64,000 nucleotides of DNA from Antedon mediterranea (GCF_964355755.1 NC_092674.1:17808501-17872500), one strand, 5' to 3'. Positions 44,166 through 57,682 are shown, counted from the stretch's first letter. The notes: a model not told the origin generated them from the letters alone. Numbers and translations: made by a program.

Positions 44166-47100
44166 CGCTATCTGTTTGGTAGTAGCCTTTCCTGTGTCGA
44201 AGTTTTCTTTTGATGATTCTGTTTTGTCATCCATCTCAAACGGGTTGCAGGAATCTTCTATGACTTTTTTCAAGTCAACAATGTCACGTTCAATTCTTTC
44301 AGGTCTTAGTTAAACATCATTCTTGTCGATCAATCCCGCCATCTCATGAACTAGGCTTGTAAACGAAGCACGAGTAGACTTTGTGATCATCCATCGCAGG
44401 CAAGCCGAGTAACTGTTGGTAGCGGATGTCATCCCAGTGAGCCGAGACGCAGCATCAGTATTTACTGTCTGCTCCAAAGTTAGATCCACAGGTACACGAC
44501 TAAAGGCATGCTCAGTTCTGCGTACTGTGAATGCTCCTTCCTCAAGAACTTTTTTAAGTCCAGAGTGCGATTCTTCTAGATTCATCAGGTCAAGTTGGAA
44601 GTTTGTCATCCAACTGGAGTAATTTAAATAGTTTGTCGCAAAGAAAAGGCCTATGACAGAGGTCAATGTGTATATATATAACCCAATATCATTGGTCCTA
44701 GTAGCCTTTTCTAAGTAGTGATACAAATGGATGTAATCAACATACATCATCCAGAATTGAGCTGTTTGTTTTGTCTGTGTACTTGGTATAGGCAGCAGCA
44801 GCGGTGATCAAGACATCTGATTCCCCCAAAGATTCGAGTGCAGTTTCTCCATTGTCCACACTTTCGATGATTTCTTTGATCTTGACTTTGCCATCATATG
44901 CCTTCGTGAATTTCTGGAAATGGAGGATTTCAAAGGCAAGAGCTAATATTGGGTGGAGCCGTTTGCAACAGTTAAAATGCTTGCCAGATAGAAAGCCATT
45001 CAATGAACCTGTGGCAAGAACATCTGTGCCTGTTCAAGCCCGTAGCCAGGGGGTTCGTAGGGTTCGAACGAACCCCCCCTTTTCCTGAAGTGCCCTTTCA
45101 AACCAGACTAGCCTATCTAGCCCATATGATGATTTGTTTGCCTTTTCTGTAGTATAGCCAGCAGCAGGCAAATGTTACTTCTTATTACTAAATAGCAAGA
45201 TCGTATCATAAAATAGCTTGTAATCCTGCCATTTCCAGTGTATTTTCAATTTTCTAATTTATTTTACAAAGAAAATTCGTGATTTTACATCATTTGCCGT
45301 CTCTGACTATAGTAGCCCCGCAGAAAAAGCTAGTTCATTTTAGTTGCACTGCACATGTGTTGCTTTCGTAGGGGGAACGTTCGCCATGCGTGGTGTGTAG
45401 AGTGGTATGGTTATTCTAGGCCTGTTTACATAGGGAGTTCTAATTAACAACTCCTTGCTCCTTCTTGCATAGGTCTCCTCTTTGTGACCATCACTCTTTT
45501 TACACAATAAAAGGGAATTTCCGAAAGCGATCAGTCCATTGCCTGCGCGAACCAGCAATTAGCGTCGCCAAAGGGGATTCCCCATTCACCTGCCTGCTTT
45601 TCTCTTCAAGGGCCAATTTACTTCCATTACCTCACAGTGTATCCAACAAATGCGGTGTCACAGAAACACCTCAAGAGCAAGCAGAACAAGTACCAACCAA
45701 ATGGTTTCTTTTATTAAACAAAGCAATTTTTATGTAAAAAATATAGTTAATAAAAACAAAATTTAATAGTAGGCCTAAATAATGTGTAATAATTGGATAG
45801 AGATTCTTCACTTCTGTCTTTGATGATTCGTTTCCCCGAAAAAGGTCAACCATGGAGGTAAACTCCATGGGTCAACCATTTTGGTTACTAAAATACAGTG
45901 GAAAAACATGTGCTGTCATCCTTCCAGCTGCTGCTCTATCTTCTAGAGCCATCATCGCGTGTGTGACAGCCCTTTGTAAACACAGCCAATTGACAATCAA
46001 ATAACCTTTTAAGGCACAATATTAACTTTAAAATGATACTTTGTAACTTATTATCATTATTTTGTTGACTATTGCTTGTTAGATTTGTATTAGTGAAATA
46101 CAAGTAAATAACTCCACATTTTCTGTCCGATTTTTTAGGCCAAGAATTAGACCATGGCCTTATTTCTTGTTTTGTACGACTGTAGTACGTTTTGTACGAC
46201 TGTTGGACTGTATCCTTATTTCCTCGAAAACACAAGGGGAGCAATTTAGTGCTCTTCTGCCTTTTCCTTATGTGATGGACTGAAACATGCAAGCTTGTGT
46301 AGGGCACAGCATGTCGGACAGCAACAGTTGGCTTTGGTGCGGTGTACAGTAGTATCAGGCATATTTTCTACCAAACATAGCCTGATATTCTCTAAGTATA
46401 ACACTAATTTCCAAGCATATAGCGCTCTATCTTTTCCAATTTTTCTTACCTCAGCCGCAACCACGGTGGAGCCAAGGTCCTGGGCCAGGAAACTCTTAGG
46501 GGATGGGGGTGCTCTTGTGGCTGGTGACCAGCAGCATTGGTGTTTTGATATACGTTTGATATTAAATCTTATAAGGCAGTCAATGGGTGGGGGAGGTTAC
46601 ACCGGAGGGTAATTCCCATAAGGGGAGAAGTGCCTTTTTTGGGGAAAAAAGAACCCCCCTGTAAAAATCCTGGCTACGGGCTTGCTGTTAGCATGTCAGG
46701 TCCTCCAAAATCTGAGATTATCTTTTCAACTGCCTTGAAAAAAGCCATCTCAATTTGAAATGTGCCAAGCATAACAAAAAGTTATCAAATCTGGGCTTTT
46801 CTGTGGCCTGAATTTGCATTGCAGGTTTCGCTGCGTTTAAATCATACGAAACAATGGAAAATTGTTGTTGACACTCCTTTGCACATCTTTGGGCTGTGAT
46901 GAGGGTTTCTTGGATTACGTGATGGTAATTGGCTGGAGTAAGTTCGGCATGTATCGGACCTCTTGCTTTGGCAAATTGTCTTGGTATCTACTGGCATTAA
47001 ATCCAACCCACATTAGAATATTACTCAAAGCATGGGACATCATCCAGACCAGATCCAAGTTTTTTGCTGGTCCACTGACATCTGTAAGATCGAACACATT

Positions 47101-48290
47101 TGTGCATCTGTAGCTGAAAACAGTCATTTTTTTTTTCCGATAAGGAGTCGGGAGTAAATCTTTTTCTCTTGTACTTCCTGCATTTTGGTACTATATAAGG
47201 CAATTCTACATTTGCTTCAACAGGTTGGGTCCTTTCAGATGCCTTAGGTATGTTCTGATACATAATGCCCATTGTGTAATGTAGCGTTTCTTCTCCTGAT
47301 AAAGTGTTGGTCATCTCATCAAAATTGTGAAATGCAAGACCCATAGGTTGGTACTTAATTGTACCTTCTGGACATGCAAGCTCTCTCTCTTGCAGTTTTT
47401 CAGCGGTTTCGGTTTCTAATTCCTATAGGCAGTTGTAGTTAATACAAAGACCAAACCAATTCAACACCACCACAATTTTGTTGCTACCTGTGACAGATTT
47501 AATGACTCCCATTGGTACATGCTTTGCAGGTTTGACCTTACCCTTTCTTGTAATGAACAACGCATCATCACACAATGACCTAACCCGGCGCATAGTTTGC
47601 TGTGTACAATTCTTATGATTTTGTCCAGAGTATAACATGGTGAAGAATGTAGAAAGCAAAGATGGGGGTTGTGCATCTCCTTCTTTTAGATCATCCAAAG
47701 TAGGTCTTTCAGGCAAATCCTTCTTTGGAACATTGAGTACATTCTTTCTGAGTAGGAGTGCTGCTCTGGTTACAATACGTTTATCATCAGAGGCATAGTC
47801 ATAAGCAATGCTTACTGCATCATCGACTATTTCAAAATTGTACATGATCAATCCTAATTTTTTGGAATTTAAGCTTGACCCCAAAGGTTTTTGACAAATT
47901 TCGCATTAGGCTTTGTGCACTACTGGGCGGTGTTTCTGAGGAAATTCCACACAAGTCCAAATACCTAGTATATACAGATGTAAGAAGTTCAGGCCTTTTA
48001 TTGCCTATGACTGACTGTTCAACATATGCGTGAATGTCAAGAATTACGGATGAATTGGTCTTGTTAGAAATCTCAATTCTTTCCTTGGCACGATCTTTTA
48101 CTCTTGCGGCAGGCATCAGGTACGCACTTTTGCACGAATGATGATATTTTACTTCTTTTGCAACAAAATCAATACCACTGATTTTTTTCAAAATATTTGT
48201 ATCATTTAACATCAAAGCTGCTTCCTGAATGCTTTGGCTAGCTTCGATTGTTACGCAAGCACCAGCAACCTCATGTGAACCTTTTCAAAC
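44139..48290 (-). pseudogene. Decayed gene of an uncharacterised invertebrate family
   Basis: The - strand carries ordered blocks: EAALMLNDTNILKK and KEVKYHHSCKSAYL (about 48230-48110, a Cys/His motif); AVSIAYDYASDDKRIVTRAA; SLLSTFFTMLYSGQNHKN; GKVKPAKHVPMGVIKSVTGS; GLAFHNFDEMTNTLSG; DVSGPAKNLDLVWMMSHAL; SLNGFLSGKHFNCCKRLHP near 45010-44960; then YTLTSVIGLFFATNYLNYSS, VDLTLEQTVNTDAASRLTG and MITKSTRASFTSLV near 44400, ending CMSE near 44140. As I recall, similar multi-copy proteins occur in corals, amphioxus and echinoderms without an assigned function. Lesions: frameshifts near 47870 and 47110, stops near 47423 and 44307, and a 1.65-kb transposon at 45035-46684. Confidence 0.7.
45035..46684. 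mobile_element. hAT-like DNA transposon, non-autonomous or decayed
   Basis: 16-bp terminal inverted repeats (CAAGCCCGTAGCCAGG) are flanked by a 5-bp direct repeat CTGTT (45030-45034 and 46685-46689). Removing the element and one CTGTT restores the reading frame of the surrounding pseudogene, which confirms the boundaries. CA-starting termini with 5-8 bp duplications suit hAT; no transposase domain is evident. On the - strand a frame at 46464-46246 has a Cys-rich stretch (CCCPTCCALHKLACF) that I cannot assign. Confidence 0.8.
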
Positions 48291-48324
48291 AGTTTTGTGA
48301 AAATATTCCCGATGTGGGTGGTTC

Positions 48325-49770
48325 TTTTATTTATTTATTTTTTTTTTTTGGTTCATCAAAACCAACAGCAACGAAAGTTGCCACTTAAAGGTATGAAACA
48401 GAAAACAGATACAACTAGAGGGTACTCCGAGAGTACAAACCTCCGCCTACTGTAAAATTCTCCTACATAAAATGTCGCCGGAAAATAAATATATATCTAT
48501 TTTTTTTTTTTAATTGGGTCTAAGTGTAAATAGGCTAACTGCACACACACGCAAACACAAACATACATGGGTGAAAATATAACCTCCTTGGCGGAGGTAA
48601 TAAATACTCTATATATGAAGCAAACTTAAATAAATAAAGAAAATAGTAAAAATTAGTCTATTGAGCACGATTATTTAAAAAAAGAATACAATGAGTCTTG
48701 AATGAAGAATAACTATTGAGAAAAATATCAACATTTACATTAGATTCACTTAAATAGTTATACAAAGAAGGCAAACGTGTCTGAAACCCCTTTACAAGAC
48801 ATTTACTCTATTAAACGGAACATAAAAAGTGGACTTGACTCTAGTTTTACGAGAAGGAGCATGTAAACTAAAAAGAGACTAACAGTCACAACTAAACAAA
48901 CAATTTACACTCTTATAAAAAAACATTAAATCAGACACACTTCTTCTAAACTTAAGAGGTTCAAGACAATTGACAACATCAAAACGTTTACAAAGAAACC
49001 TAACAAACTTATTTTGAACACTTTGGAGCTTTGTAGCATGATTATCAGAAATTGAATTAAAAATAACAGAGAATAATTCTAAATTAGGTCTAACAAGCGT
49101 TTTAAACAAATTAACAAGGGGTTAAGGGTAGCTAATTTCCCTACAGTGCCTCCAAATGAAGCCAACCATTCTATTACTCTTACTAACAATGTGGTCAATA
49201 TGTTTGGAAAATAAAAGTTTGGAATCGAAGAATATTCCCAGATCCTTATGGTATTGGACTTTGTCCAAGTTCTGATTATTAATTTGATAAATGGGTTTTG
49301 ATTTAAGTCATTGACTTACATTTGGAGGCATTGAGTTTCATACCCCAAGAATTAGATCACTGCAATAGATGAGACCATCCAAATCCTCATGAAGTAATAC
49401 TGCATCGTCGTTAGAAGAAATAATACGATATAATTTGATATCATCCGCAAATAAAAGAAACTTGGAAAATTTAGGAATTGTGGTAAAAAATGTTAAATAA
49501 TAAAGGACCCAACACTGAGCCCTGTTTAACACCTGAAAGAATAGGTAACCAATTTGACAATTGACCCTCAACAAGAAGTCTCTGCTGCCTTCCACTCACG
49601 TAAGATGATATTAGCTGGTGTAGTTTGCCAATTATACAAAATCTGTTCAACTTGTAGAGAAGGAACTCATGTGACACCCAGTCAAAAGCATATGAGAAAT
49701 CTGTAAAAACAACATTGCTGTTTGTTGTCTCTAGAAATATACGCTGTGCTTAATAAAGTAGCCAGATTAG
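48325..49770 (-). pseudogene. LINE with 2A motif, 3' part (RT end and 3' UTR)
   Basis: This is the downstream half of the LINE at 58328-59935, separated by LTR element copy 2. On the - strand: a finger/palm block with DFSYAFDWVSHEFLL (about 49700-49655); SGVKQGSVLGPLLFNIFY near 49520; FADDIKLYRIISS near 49450; a C-terminal block LVRPNLELFSVIFNS near 49095 and SVQNKFVRFLCKRF. A 3' UTR ends near 48325 at an A-rich (- strand) tail. A MITE interrupts the 3' UTR at 48410-48606. Several frameshifts are present. Confidence 0.85.
48410..48606 (+). mobile_element. MITE with CCTCCGCC/GGCGGAGG ends
   Basis: It begins ACTCCGAGAGTACAAACCTC and CGCCTACTGTAAAATTCTCC and ends AATATAACCTCCTTGGCGGAGGT. ACCTCCGCC and GGCGGAGGT form the inverted ends. 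Partial relatives are at 18370-18455 and 30340-30460. It lies within the 3' UTR of the LINE. Confidence 0.6.
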
Positions 49771-50414
49771 TGTAATATAACGATATACTTTTATATTTAA
49801 GAAATCGACCTTTGTATCGGAATTCAAATAAGTTCACAAACTTGACCCAGAAAGTCCAGAGGAGAGTTTGTCCAGATGTTTTAATGACCATTTAGTTTAT
49901 AATAGAATCCCTAAAGAAAACACTTAGCTTAATTTTGTGACTGTTCCCATCGTAAAACAATTAGATATTGACAGTTTTTAGCAGAGATTTGACAGGGCCA
50001 ATTCATCATTGTAACCTCCCCAGATAAGATCATCACTCCCACTTAAACACCCCTGGATCAACTTAGGACCAATCGTTACCCTCACAGATTACGTAGTGAC
50101 ATATGCAAATGAACCGAGGGCCAATATACTCCCAAGTTTCAGAAGAGCCCAGACACACCTTACAGCCACTTCTTCAGAAGAACATCTACACCTTACAGCC
50201 ACTTCACGGAGCACACACCTCACAGCCACTTCTTCAGAAGCAGACCTACACACTTCACACCTCACCGACAGCATCATTGATCCTCCGTTCCTTATCTATA
50301 CTTATAGTTGTATATTGTACTGAAGTATTATACTGAATAAACAATATATGTGTTACGACAGTCAAGCGAGTCAGAGTCTTCATTAGTACCTCAACAACGC
50401 AACATTATATTACA
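49771..50414 (+). repeat. 5' LTR of copy 2
   Basis: 644 bp, TG...CA. The second half has imperfect tandem units around ACAGCCACTTCTTCAGAAG (50160-50240), one unit more than in copy 1. AATAAA at 50336-50341 is a likely polyadenylation signal. Directly after the LTR, TGGTGGAAGACCC (50415-50427) is the presumed primer-binding site. Confidence 0.94.
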
Positions 50415-51137
50415 TGGTGGAAGACCCAAATTTCATAAGGAACAGAGTGAGAAAACAAGAAATAAACACTTAACAAGACACGAAGACGAAGACAAAAATA
50501 ACCATATTTGTTTGAAAGGAGAAAACCAGAAATTTACTTTGACTCAAAAGACAAGCTGAAATTATATTTGAATGAGATCGAGACAAGCAGAAATTTTATC
50601 AAATTATTACCATTGGATGAAGACAAAGAAGATAATCGAGGAAGACACAAAAGACAAGCTGAAATTATATTTGAATGAGATCGAGACAAGCAGAAATTTT
50701 ATCAAATTATAACCATTGGATAAAGACAAAGAAGATAATCGAGGAAGACCCAAGAAGAATCAAAACAGAAGCAAGCGGACAAGAACTGTTTCGTTTGGAC
50801 ACTTTCAACTTCACGCCGTTTTTTTTTCCGATCGTTTTTTTAACATTTACTTTTTTTGAACATTTATGAACACCTTTCGCATTTTTTTTTTTAATTCGTT
50901 GTTTGAAAATTTGAACATTGATGAACACTTTTAACATTTTTTTAATTCGTTGTTTGAACATTTAAACATTTTTGAACACTTTTTGCATTCCTTTAATTCA
51001 TTTTTAATTGGATCCGAAGCATTTGGGGTAAGTCAAAACCATTTTGATTTTTGATTTGTAACCTTGATTGAAAAGTGAGAGTTTACATATATATACACTA
51101 AATTGTTTTTGATATTTTGATTAATTAATTATAAAGT

Positions 51138-52004
51138 ATGGTCGACATTGTTGATAACGAAGTAATTTTAAATGAGCCCGTCAATCCTCACCCCGTGCCC
51201 CACCTAAGACAAACCGATTTCCTTCCCAAAAGATATGACGGTTCCATAACCGATCACGACCAATGTAGTGCACACTACTTATCGTTTACCGACTACCTTG
51301 AGGCCCACACTTTAGAAAACCCTGTAAACAATGCCCAATTAATTAATGTAATAAGTATTTTCAAACGTAGCCTTCAGGGCCAAGCTAGACTCTGGATTGA
51401 GGGAAAGCAGTTCGATTCACTGGAATCCTGAAAAACCCAATTCATCAACAGGTTTAGTAAAAACAAATCAATCTATGCGCACATAAGAGAATACGATTCA
51501 ATTACTTACACCACTGGCGACAACGCCGAAAAACACTTAACCAAAATCAAACAAGCCGCTGACCAGCAGATAAAGAATAAATTTATTTCGACCCTTCCAC
51601 CAAAATGTAGAGCAGCTGTAGCCATGTCCACCCCAATCGATGCCACTATTGAAAATATCGTAAATAGCACACAAAATTACCTTGACCTTTCCGTAGATGA
51701 TGCCACACGGGAAGTTTCATTCAACATCAATAAGGAAACAGATACTAGTCTCGAATCGCTCCAACATGAGATAAATTCTCTTAAGTTAGATATGGCCACA
51801 ACAAAACGATCCCTTAATGATGATACTCGACGCTCACGTTCCCCCACCCGAAATTATACCCCAAGACGAAACCGAAGCCCAAGCCCCTACAAACCCCGAT
51901 TCCAGACCCCACCGACCCCAAGATATAGACAACCTCCCCCAACCTGTTATTACTGCGGGAAACCAGGCCACATAGCAAGGCACTGCCGACATCAAAACCG
52001 TTAA
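51138..52004 (+). pseudogene. gag of copy 2, one nonsense codon and a 7-nt deletion
   Basis: It starts MVDIVDNEVILNEPVNPHPV after a leader of about 720 bp. Relative to copy 1, TTA has become TGA at 51429-51431 (after FDSLES), and an in-frame 18-bp deletion near 51560 removes RIGYAD. The C-terminal part is rich in Arg, Ser and Pro (RRSRSPTRNYTPRRNRSPSP) and ends with one CCHC knuckle (CYYCGKPGHIARHC, about 51946-51987). A 7-nt deletion near 52002 creates an early TAA and separates gag from the downstream frameshift run at 52062-52075. The role of Gag is particle formation and RNA binding. Confidence 0.9.
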
Positions 52005-52067
52005 ATTATCCCCCGCCATACCCATACCAACAGTCAAACAATTATTACCCTAGCCACCAGCAGGATT

Positions 52068-55000
52068 TTTAAAAAGGGGACTAGATGCCACCTATAATCT
52101 GGCCCCCCATACTAAATACGACAATTTTAAGGCAAAATACTTAGGGAATTCAGATAATATTGATTTGTTACTTAACGACAGAAATTACGTTAAAGGAAAT
52201 TTACCAGATGGTAGAAATGTTTTAACTTTATTTGACAGTGGTTCAACTAGAACTATAATCTCACAATCGTACGTTAATTCCTCACTTTATTTATCGCGTC
52301 TAAAGCCAATTAAAGTGAACACAACTAAATTTCGATTAGGTAACGGTGACTTCTTATATGCCAACCACTTAGTGCAATTCGAATTATTTATCCAAGGACA
52401 CAAATTTAAAATTTCAGCATTAATCGTTAAAAATTTGACAGGTATTGACCTGATACTTGGAACCGAAACATTGTCTGAACTTGACGGTACTTTAAATTTT
52501 AAGGAAAACACCTTTCGCATTAGACCAAAGATTTTTAGCTTTCGTCCTGTCCACAAGATTTTTCTTAAACCCGGTGATACTAAAACAGTTAAATTAAAAG
52601 GAAGGGTTCCCGCCTTTGTACGCAATTCTGATGTTGTTCTACATGCAACCACCCATATTTCAAAACTTTGTCCATCAGATATGTTAGTAAAATTACACAG
52701 AGGAGAAACCAACATTGATATCACTAACAACACAAACAGAAACGTATCTCTAAATACACATCAACCTATCGCGAGCCTTCACTTAACCAACCTTGTAACA
52801 GTTACTAACGACCTACCAATTGATAGAATAAAGTTGACCAATGACAACGCAAACAAGTACCCACATTTAGAACATACAGACCCATTGCTATCTTTAACCG
52901 AGGAAGAAATAATCAGAAAACAAGTTGATTTAACAGACAGCGTTTTAACACATAGAGAAAAAGAAGATTTGTATAAAACATTACAACAAAACAGAAACGC
53001 ATTTTCACTATATGGTGAACTATCTAGCTGCCCAAACTTCAAAGCTGACATACACCTCTCTAATGATGAACCATTTTTTATTCGACCATACTTCGCGACA
53101 GACAAAGACAAACATGTTATTGAGGCCGAATTGAACAAATTAGTCAAACTAGGAATCTTAGCAGTAGGACACCAATCGTATACTTCCCCTGTCCTTCTTG
53201 TTTCAAAGAAAAATTCAAAAGATAAAAGTGTTGTCACAGACTTTCGCTATCTAAATTCCAGGATAAAACGTATTAATCACCCATTCCCATTATTGGCCGA
53301 AACTTTGAAAACAATAGGTAACGCTAATGCACAGATTCTTAGCGTAATTGATTTTGAAATCAGCGTTCCACTGTGTACCATTAGCCGAACATGCCCAACA
53401 ATATACAGGTATAGCTTCATATCATGGTGGAAAACATTATTATTATAAGAGATTAGCACAAGGATTAAACGTTTCGCCAGGTATATTTCAAGCAAAGATT
53501 GACGAAATTTTAAATGAAATCCCAAATTCTAGAGAATTCTATATCGCCCATCATGATGATATTATTTTATTTAGCCAAGACAAATTTGCTCATAAGCAGC
53601 ACCTCGTTTCCGTTTTACAAGCCCTACAATTAAATGGTTTTAGAATTTGTCCAAAGAAATGTAAGTTATTCAAGAATAAAGTGCAATATATGGGACACAC
53701 CATCCTGATTAATTCTTCAGGACACGCATGTATCACACCATTAGGCGACAGGTGTGCAGCTATCCGAAATTTGCCAGTCCCACGAACCCATAAAGAAACT
53801 AAACGATTTATTGGTGCAGTAAATTATGTATCCCATTTTTTCCCTCAAATACAATCAATTTTACGTCCGTTACACACACTCGCAAGTAAACGCCGAAAAT
53901 TTGTTTGGTCTACTGACCACCAGAAAGCATTTGACGAAATTAAACAATTAATGGTTAAACCACCAACTCTTCAAATGCCTAGAAAAGAAGGTAGATTTAC
54001 GCTATATAGCGACACTTCAAGAACCGCAACAGGTTCATATTTAACACAAACAGTAAACGGTAAAGAACACATAATAGGTTATTATTCCAAAATCTTACCA
54101 CAAGCCTGTCAACGATATAGCGTCACAGAATTAGAGTTATTTGGACTTTACATTAACGTTTCAGCATTTCGACATTTACTAAAGGGTTGCGAATTTGATG
54201 CATTCGTAGACCACTCAGCAATTGTACAAATTTGGAATTCAAAAGATCAGCCATGTACACCCCGTTTACAGAAACTAATATTACGATTGTCCGGATACAT
54301 TTTCCAAATTGGTTATAAGAAAGGAACTGAATTAGTTTTAGCAGATTTCCTCTCCCGAGCCCCTCGTGACGACGATTCCGAAATTGATCAAGTTGTACCC
54401 ATTGCATTTAATATTACAGAGACTGAATCTCTTAACCCGATTACAAACACATCTACTTGCAGACCAGTAACAAGGTCATACGCCAAGAAAATGGGAATAA
54501 ATATACCTGACCTACATAAACCCAAACCCAAACAAACGCCTGTCATTAATCAAAACCCAGTGACAACAAACACGCGACCTACACCTCAACCTACCGCTAC
54601 ACCACAAATAATCACGAGACAACAAACAAACGCACATCGATCACCGCCCATCACAACGCCACCCATCGTAACGCCACCCCCAATACGTAATGTAAACATT
54701 CGACAACCTCCAGAGGAACGACTAGTAGACAAAAATAAGCAAAGCAAAGACACTACACATCGAAATGTACCAGTTGAATTGTATACATCGCCCAAACCAC
54801 TAGTACCCAACATAACTGAATTTAAATCGGCACACATCCCAAAACAACAAGACTTAGATAGATTAATGGATGTTATTCAAAGAAAGATAATTAGAGATTA
54901 TAACCTCCCAGTAGATGTTAAACAATTACGTGTTGAACAAGAAACTTCACCATTTTTTAAGCCAGTTTACGATTATTTAGCTCATGATATCCTTCCAGCT

Positions 55001-56781
55001 GATAAGAAAGCAGCTCGTGCAGTTCAGAATAAGTCAGAGCAGTACATATTGTGCAACGGTTTACTATTCCGTTTATTTTTCCAAGATAAAGGTGGAGAAT
55101 TTGTATTGCAATTAGCTGTTCCTGAAAACTTAGCAGAGACCGTTATTTCTCAGTATCACGACAATTTGTTAAGTAGCCACCAAGGTACGATGCGTACTTA
55201 CCTTACTATTAGGAAATTATTTTACATGCCTCTTATGTTCGAAAAAGTCAACAATTATACCCAAGCGTGTCTTAGATGTCAACAATTTCGTCCCAAAACC
55301 GATAAATTACGTCCTTTACACGATCGAGTACCAGCAACGTACCGTCCCTTTCATACACTCAGTCTAGATTTTAAGAGTATGCCAACTTCACCTTCAGGTT
55401 TTAAACATATTATGGTAGTATGTGATGAGATAACTAGATTTTTGATTTGTGTACCTTTGAAATCCATTGATGCCGAAACAATTTGTGAAGCACTAATTCA
55501 AAAGGTCATCAGTATTTTTGGACCCCCATCTCGTCTTATTTCAGATGCAGCAACCTCCCTTACAGGAAAATTATTAACACTATTATGTAACACCCTTAAT
55601 ATTGATAGGAAAATCATCAGCGTCCACAATCACGGTAGTTTACAAGTTGAACGTCATATCCGCACCGTATCGGACCTGTTAAAGGTCAACCTTAACCAAT
55701 TCGGAACAGATTGGGTTAGATTTGTATCAACAACATGTTATGCTTATAACTCGTTTTCATCCCCACATCTAGGAAACCACTCCCCTTACGAATTAGTTTT
55801 TGGCCGCCAACCTCCAAGTTTGACCTCATTAGCCTTTAACCCTATTTCAGGATTGTCTCATTCCTATGAAGAATACTTTGAACACCTCAAGAAGAAATTT
55901 CAAAACATTTCACAGACAATGCTACAATTACAGCGAACACAACAAAACGTCCAAAACTCAAAAATTTCCCAACGCTTAGAAAAAAGTCCAATTTACTCAG
56001 TAGGACAACTCGTATATTTATACAAGCCAACATCATCATCACTAACGGCAAATTCAAAGAAAATCGCCGCAGAATGGGTCGGACCATTAGTGTTTCATGA
56101 AGTACTAGACAGAACACACTACATCCTAGCGACGATTAAAGGAGAAATACTTCGCGACGTATTCAATTATAACAGACTGAAACCCTGTTTTATGAGAACG
56201 CCTAAAGAACGCAAAAATTTTACACATCTACAAAAACTTAAACAATTGTTGAATGAACCCACCGATGACAATAACGAGAAAATCCAAAACACCATTAATG
56301 TAGTAAATGACGAAACCAATGTCGAATTTGTAGACGAACATGATAGGACACCAGCCCAATTGCAATCAGATACCCTTACACATCCAACTAAAGTAGAGAA
56401 CCCCTTAACTTGCAACCTTACATTAACTGTGTAGAGAATAACATGGGATTAGCAGCCCCATTCCAAATGAAAGAAGAACAAATCAAGGAACAAACTAATC
56501 TAATTATGACAGCACCTAATGATTCAAATATGACATTAAACCGAGGTAGATTTAAAGCAGGACATTTCCAAGTTTTAGTTTCGTATTCTAAACCGACTTC
56601 AGCCAAACGCAACACCGATAAAACAAAACACGAATCTAATGATCGCAAATTTTGGTGGAATATTGACAGATATAACGATACAGATAAATTAATTAAAAAG
56701 ATCATTAATGATAAACAGATACCGATAAGTGGATCGCCAAAACAATTCATAAAACGTTTGTATAATGCAACGAATTACTGA
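52068..56781 (+). pseudogene. pol of copy 2 (PR-RT-RNase H-IN plus tail), two frameshifts
   Basis: Domains in order: protease (LTLFDSGSTRTIISQ at about 52225-52265; LILGTETLSE near 52460); RT fingers (TSPVLLVSKKNSKDK, VVTDFRYLNSRI near 53235); RT palm (AQGLNVSPGIFQ, AHHDDIILFSQ near 53550); RNase H (RFTLYSDTS near 54000, VTELELFGLY near 54125, DAFVDHS near 54205); integrase zinc finger (QYHDN, SSHQG, CLRCQQF near 55270); integrase core (LSLDFKSMP, LISDAATS, LQVERHIRTV); and a conserved C-terminal tail ending RLYNATNY. Lesions relative to copy 1: a 1-nt insertion near 53352, within the first RT aspartate motif, and a 2-nt insertion near 56398. Confidence 0.92.
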
Positions 56782-57682
56782 TATAATTTTTTTTGCAAGA
56801 TTATTTTTAAATTACGCTAAATTTGCTAAATTAATAATAGCATAGTCTACGTATTTGATGAGATTTGTTTAGTAACGATGTGATTTCAGTTAAAAAAGAA
56901 TTGAATTTATGTTTAAGTATTGATTTTTTAACGAGTTTTTTGATAAAAGATTAATTTTGAATTTTGATGATCGATATATTGAGATATTGAAAAGAACGAC
57001 AATCATTTTGTAACAAATATTTTGTTTAACCTTTGAGTCGTTAATCTCAAGCATTAATTAATTGATATACAATAACAGGAGATTTTCTTAGTACTTTTAA
57101 TTGTAATTTTTTTTGACATTGAGTACAAAAGTCGAATTTGTCGACTGATTGAAATCGTAACTACCTGTGAATATAAATGCTTAAATCGATAAAGTTGTGA
57201 TGATAACGATATATTGTGGATAAGTTTGTGTCAACGGGACACACACATTTGTTTCTTTTAAAGTTTTAAGTGATTAAGTTTGATATTTTGATTTTAGGCT
57301 AATCAGCCACAGTTTCTTGAGTTTTATGTTTTGATTTTATAATTTATGTTTGAAGGCCATTAGAACGCGATGAGTTGTCGCACGATTTGACGTATGTTCA
57401 ATGTAACATACTATTTTTAAGTTTTGTATTTTTATTTTTAACTGATTTATGTTTGATTTACGCGAATTTTATACCAAATTCATTTTTATTAAGAGAGAGA
57501 AGAGAGAGAGTGAAAGTGATAAGGTTACACATCAGAGTCAATGGTTTTGGCTAACCCAATTTTTGCTTATATGTATAATAATGTTTTTTTTCTTTTATAT
57601 AACTTTAATTTTGCATGCCACTATTATAACCATTTTTATATTTAAAATAGATTAGAAGAAAAAAAACAGGGAAACAGAGGGA

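Noticed and set aside
50096-50336. Open frames of 75-77 residues with repeated TATSSEEHL-type units
   Set aside because: They arise from the tandem repeats in the LTR and recur identically at 58009-58249; no sign of translation.
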